Source of the DNA: Aquifex aeolicus
Lineage (GTDB): Bacteria; Aquificota; Aquificia; Aquificales; Aquificaceae
DNA length: 6,016 nucleotides
Assembly (NCBI GenBank): GCA_011375045.1
Contig: DRNB01000159.1
Location: 1 to 6,016, forward strand
Direction of reading: 5' to 3'
This document shows positions 5,332-6,016 of this stretch, piece after piece. The translations under genes and the position numbers were made by a program. Numbering within the stretch: the first letter of the stretch is position 1; every line of letters begins with the position of its first letter. Below the pieces are notes generated by a model. That model saw nothing but the letters and a program-made list of their open reading frames with translations, ran no database searches and was not told the origin of the DNA.

Positions 5332-5793
5332 TCACTTCTTCCTGACCACCTTGGCGCTCTTCTCGGGGTGTCCTCTGAAGGTGCGGGTGGGTGCGAACTC
5401 TCCGAGCTTGTGTCCTACCATGTCCTGGGTTATGTAGACCGGCACAAAGGTCTTGCCGTTGTGAACGGCTATGGTGTGTCCCACGAACTCGGGAATTATG
5501 GTGGTCGCCCTCGAGTAGGTCCTGACCACCTTCCTGTCCCCGGTCTCGTTCATCTCCCTTATCTTCCTCCAGAGCTTGGGGTGCACCCACGCCTTGCCCT
5601 TGACAAGCTCGCGAAACTGGTTGTAGGTTTCCTCAAACTTCTTTATCCTGCGTTCCACAAGCTCCGGATCCCCCCGCTTCTGAGCTTCCCTTACCTTCTT
5701 GTGAAGTCTGTGAACCCTCTTGTAGAGCCTGTAGAAGGTGTCCAGATCCTCTATGAGCCTGTTTCTCTTACTCCAGGAACCCTTGTAACCCAT
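5332..5793 (-). CDS. rpsS: 30S ribosomal protein uS19 with long N-terminal extension
   Basis: Protein of the 30S head, partner of uS13, close to A-site tRNA and inter-subunit bridge B1a. The canonical uS19 core is the C-terminal part: RELVKGKAWVHPKLWRKI at 61-78 matches the usual N-terminal arm, followed by RTYSRATTIIPEFVGHTIAV and the signature NGKTFVPVYITQDMVGHKLGEFAPT at 112-136, then RTFRGH. Bacterial uS19 is normally ~90 aa; this one is 153. Aligning RTYSR with E. coli RTWSR leaves ~59 extra residues at the front, predicted as two basic helices (about 12-39 and 43-65). The start is well supported: GGGAGG lies eight bases before the ATG at 5793, which overlaps the rplB stop as TGATG, and no in-frame ATG occurs near the canonical start. 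Whether the extension is shared by relatives cannot be judged here. Confidence 0.95.
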   Translation of the reverse strand: MGYKGSWSKRNRLIEDLDTFYRLYKRVHRLHKKVREAQKRGDPELVERRIKKFEETYNQFRELVKGKAWVHPKLWRKIREMNETGDRKVVRTYSRATTIIPEFVGHTIAVHNGKTFVPVYITQDMVGHKLGEFAPTRTFRGHPEKSAKVVRKK

Positions 5794-6016
5794 CAGAGCG
5801 GCCTCCCGTCTCTACGTAAGATGATGAAGCGGTCCGAGTACTTCCTGCCTCTTCTCGTCTTGTAACCCTTCGTCTTCCACCCCCAGGGGGATTCGGGGTG
5901 CTTGCCCCTCGTTTTGCCCTCGCCTCCTCCGTGCGGGTGATCCACCGGATTCATAGCCGTTCCCCTCGTGTGGGGTCTCCAGCCCAGCCAGCGGGCTCTG
6001 CCCGCCTTACCCAGCT
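5793..6016 (-). CDS. rplB: 50S ribosomal protein uL2, C-terminal part (5' end beyond window)
   Basis: About 73 C-terminal residues of uL2, a large-subunit protein required for subunit joining and peptidyl transferase activity. The frame enters from the right edge as LGKAGRARWLGWRP and contains the family signature PHTRGTAMNPVDHPHGGGEG, which includes the conserved His close to the peptidyl transferase centre. It continues KTRGKHPESPWGWKTKGYKTR and ends FIILRRDGRPL with a TGA at 5795-5793. The stop shares one base with the rpsS start (TGATG), indicating coupled translation. The missing N-terminal part should lie immediately to the right, preceded by rplW if the usual S10 order holds. Confidence 0.97.
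   Translation of the reverse strand, partial: LGKAGRARWLGWRPHTRGTAMNPVDHPHGGGEGKTRGKHPESPWGWKTKGYKTRRGRKYSDRFIILRRDGRPL
5802..5807 (-). promoter_or_regulatory. Shine-Dalgarno of rpsS that fixes the extended start
   Basis: GGGAGG lies in the last codons of rplB, eight bases before the ATG at 5793. It supports translation of the 153-residue form of uS19 rather than a ~90-residue form, for which no start codon with a ribosome site is visible. Confidence 0.75.

Noticed and set aside
4314..5345. Long plus-strand open frame (343 codons) opposite rpsC and rplV
   Set aside because: It lies fully antisense to two unmistakable ribosomal protein genes, spans their junction, and its translation shows no domain. 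It arises from codon bias in the real genes.
1..6016. CRISPR array, insertion sequence, tRNA or other mobile signature
   Set aside because: No spaced direct repeats, transposase motifs, terminal inverted repeats or cloverleaf sequence were found on reading both strands.

Overview
The window reads as one long leftward operon from a thermophilic bacterium, most likely an Aquificota (Aquifex/Hydrogenobacter-type) genome. This assignment is inference. It rests on gene order, proteins rich in Lys, Arg and Glu, frequent AGA/AGG and ATA codons, and a MetRS C-terminal tRNA-binding module of the kind that is a separate subunit in Aquifex. The DNA is moderately GC-rich and almost entirely coding. No tRNA, rRNA, CRISPR array, insertion sequence or phage-like gene is visible.

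Layout. At the left edge (1-296, plus strand) is the 3' end of a gene for the EMAP-II/Trbp111-like tRNA-binding domain of methionyl-tRNA synthetase. It converges, with a 4-nt gap, on everything else, which is on the minus strand. Read in the direction of transcription (right to left) the operon is: rplB (uL2, only its C-terminus in the window), rpsS (uS19 with an unusual ~59-residue N-terminal extension), rplV (uL22), rpsC (uS3), rplP (uL16), rpmC (uL29), rpsQ (uS17), a 68-aa putative membrane-anchored protein, ribBA (bifunctional riboflavin biosynthesis enzyme), a 95-aa helical protein, and a six-TM GGDEF diguanylate cyclase.

How the genes fit together. rplB to rpsQ is the distal half of the classical S10 operon in canonical order. 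In many bacteria rpsQ is followed by rplN, rplX and rplE (the spc operon). Here the series instead runs into non-ribosomal genes, so riboflavin synthesis and a c-di-GMP enzyme may share readthrough transcription with ribosomal proteins. Nearly all junctions are overlaps (1, 4, 14 and ~20 nt) or gaps of 3-10 nt, with Shine-Dalgarno sequences inside the preceding gene, which suggests translational coupling. The one exception is the 37-nt AT-rich gap between rpsQ and the 68-aa gene. It holds a terminator-like hairpin with two alternative pairings and a weak promoter-like sequence whose -10 lies just upstream of a start codon that lacks a Shine-Dalgarno. This is the best candidate for a transcriptional boundary or attenuation point.

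Most of the window is ordinary housekeeping sequence. The points most worth a second look are that junction, the uS19 extension, the non-ribosomal tail of the operon, and the diguanylate cyclase without a canonical inhibitory site.
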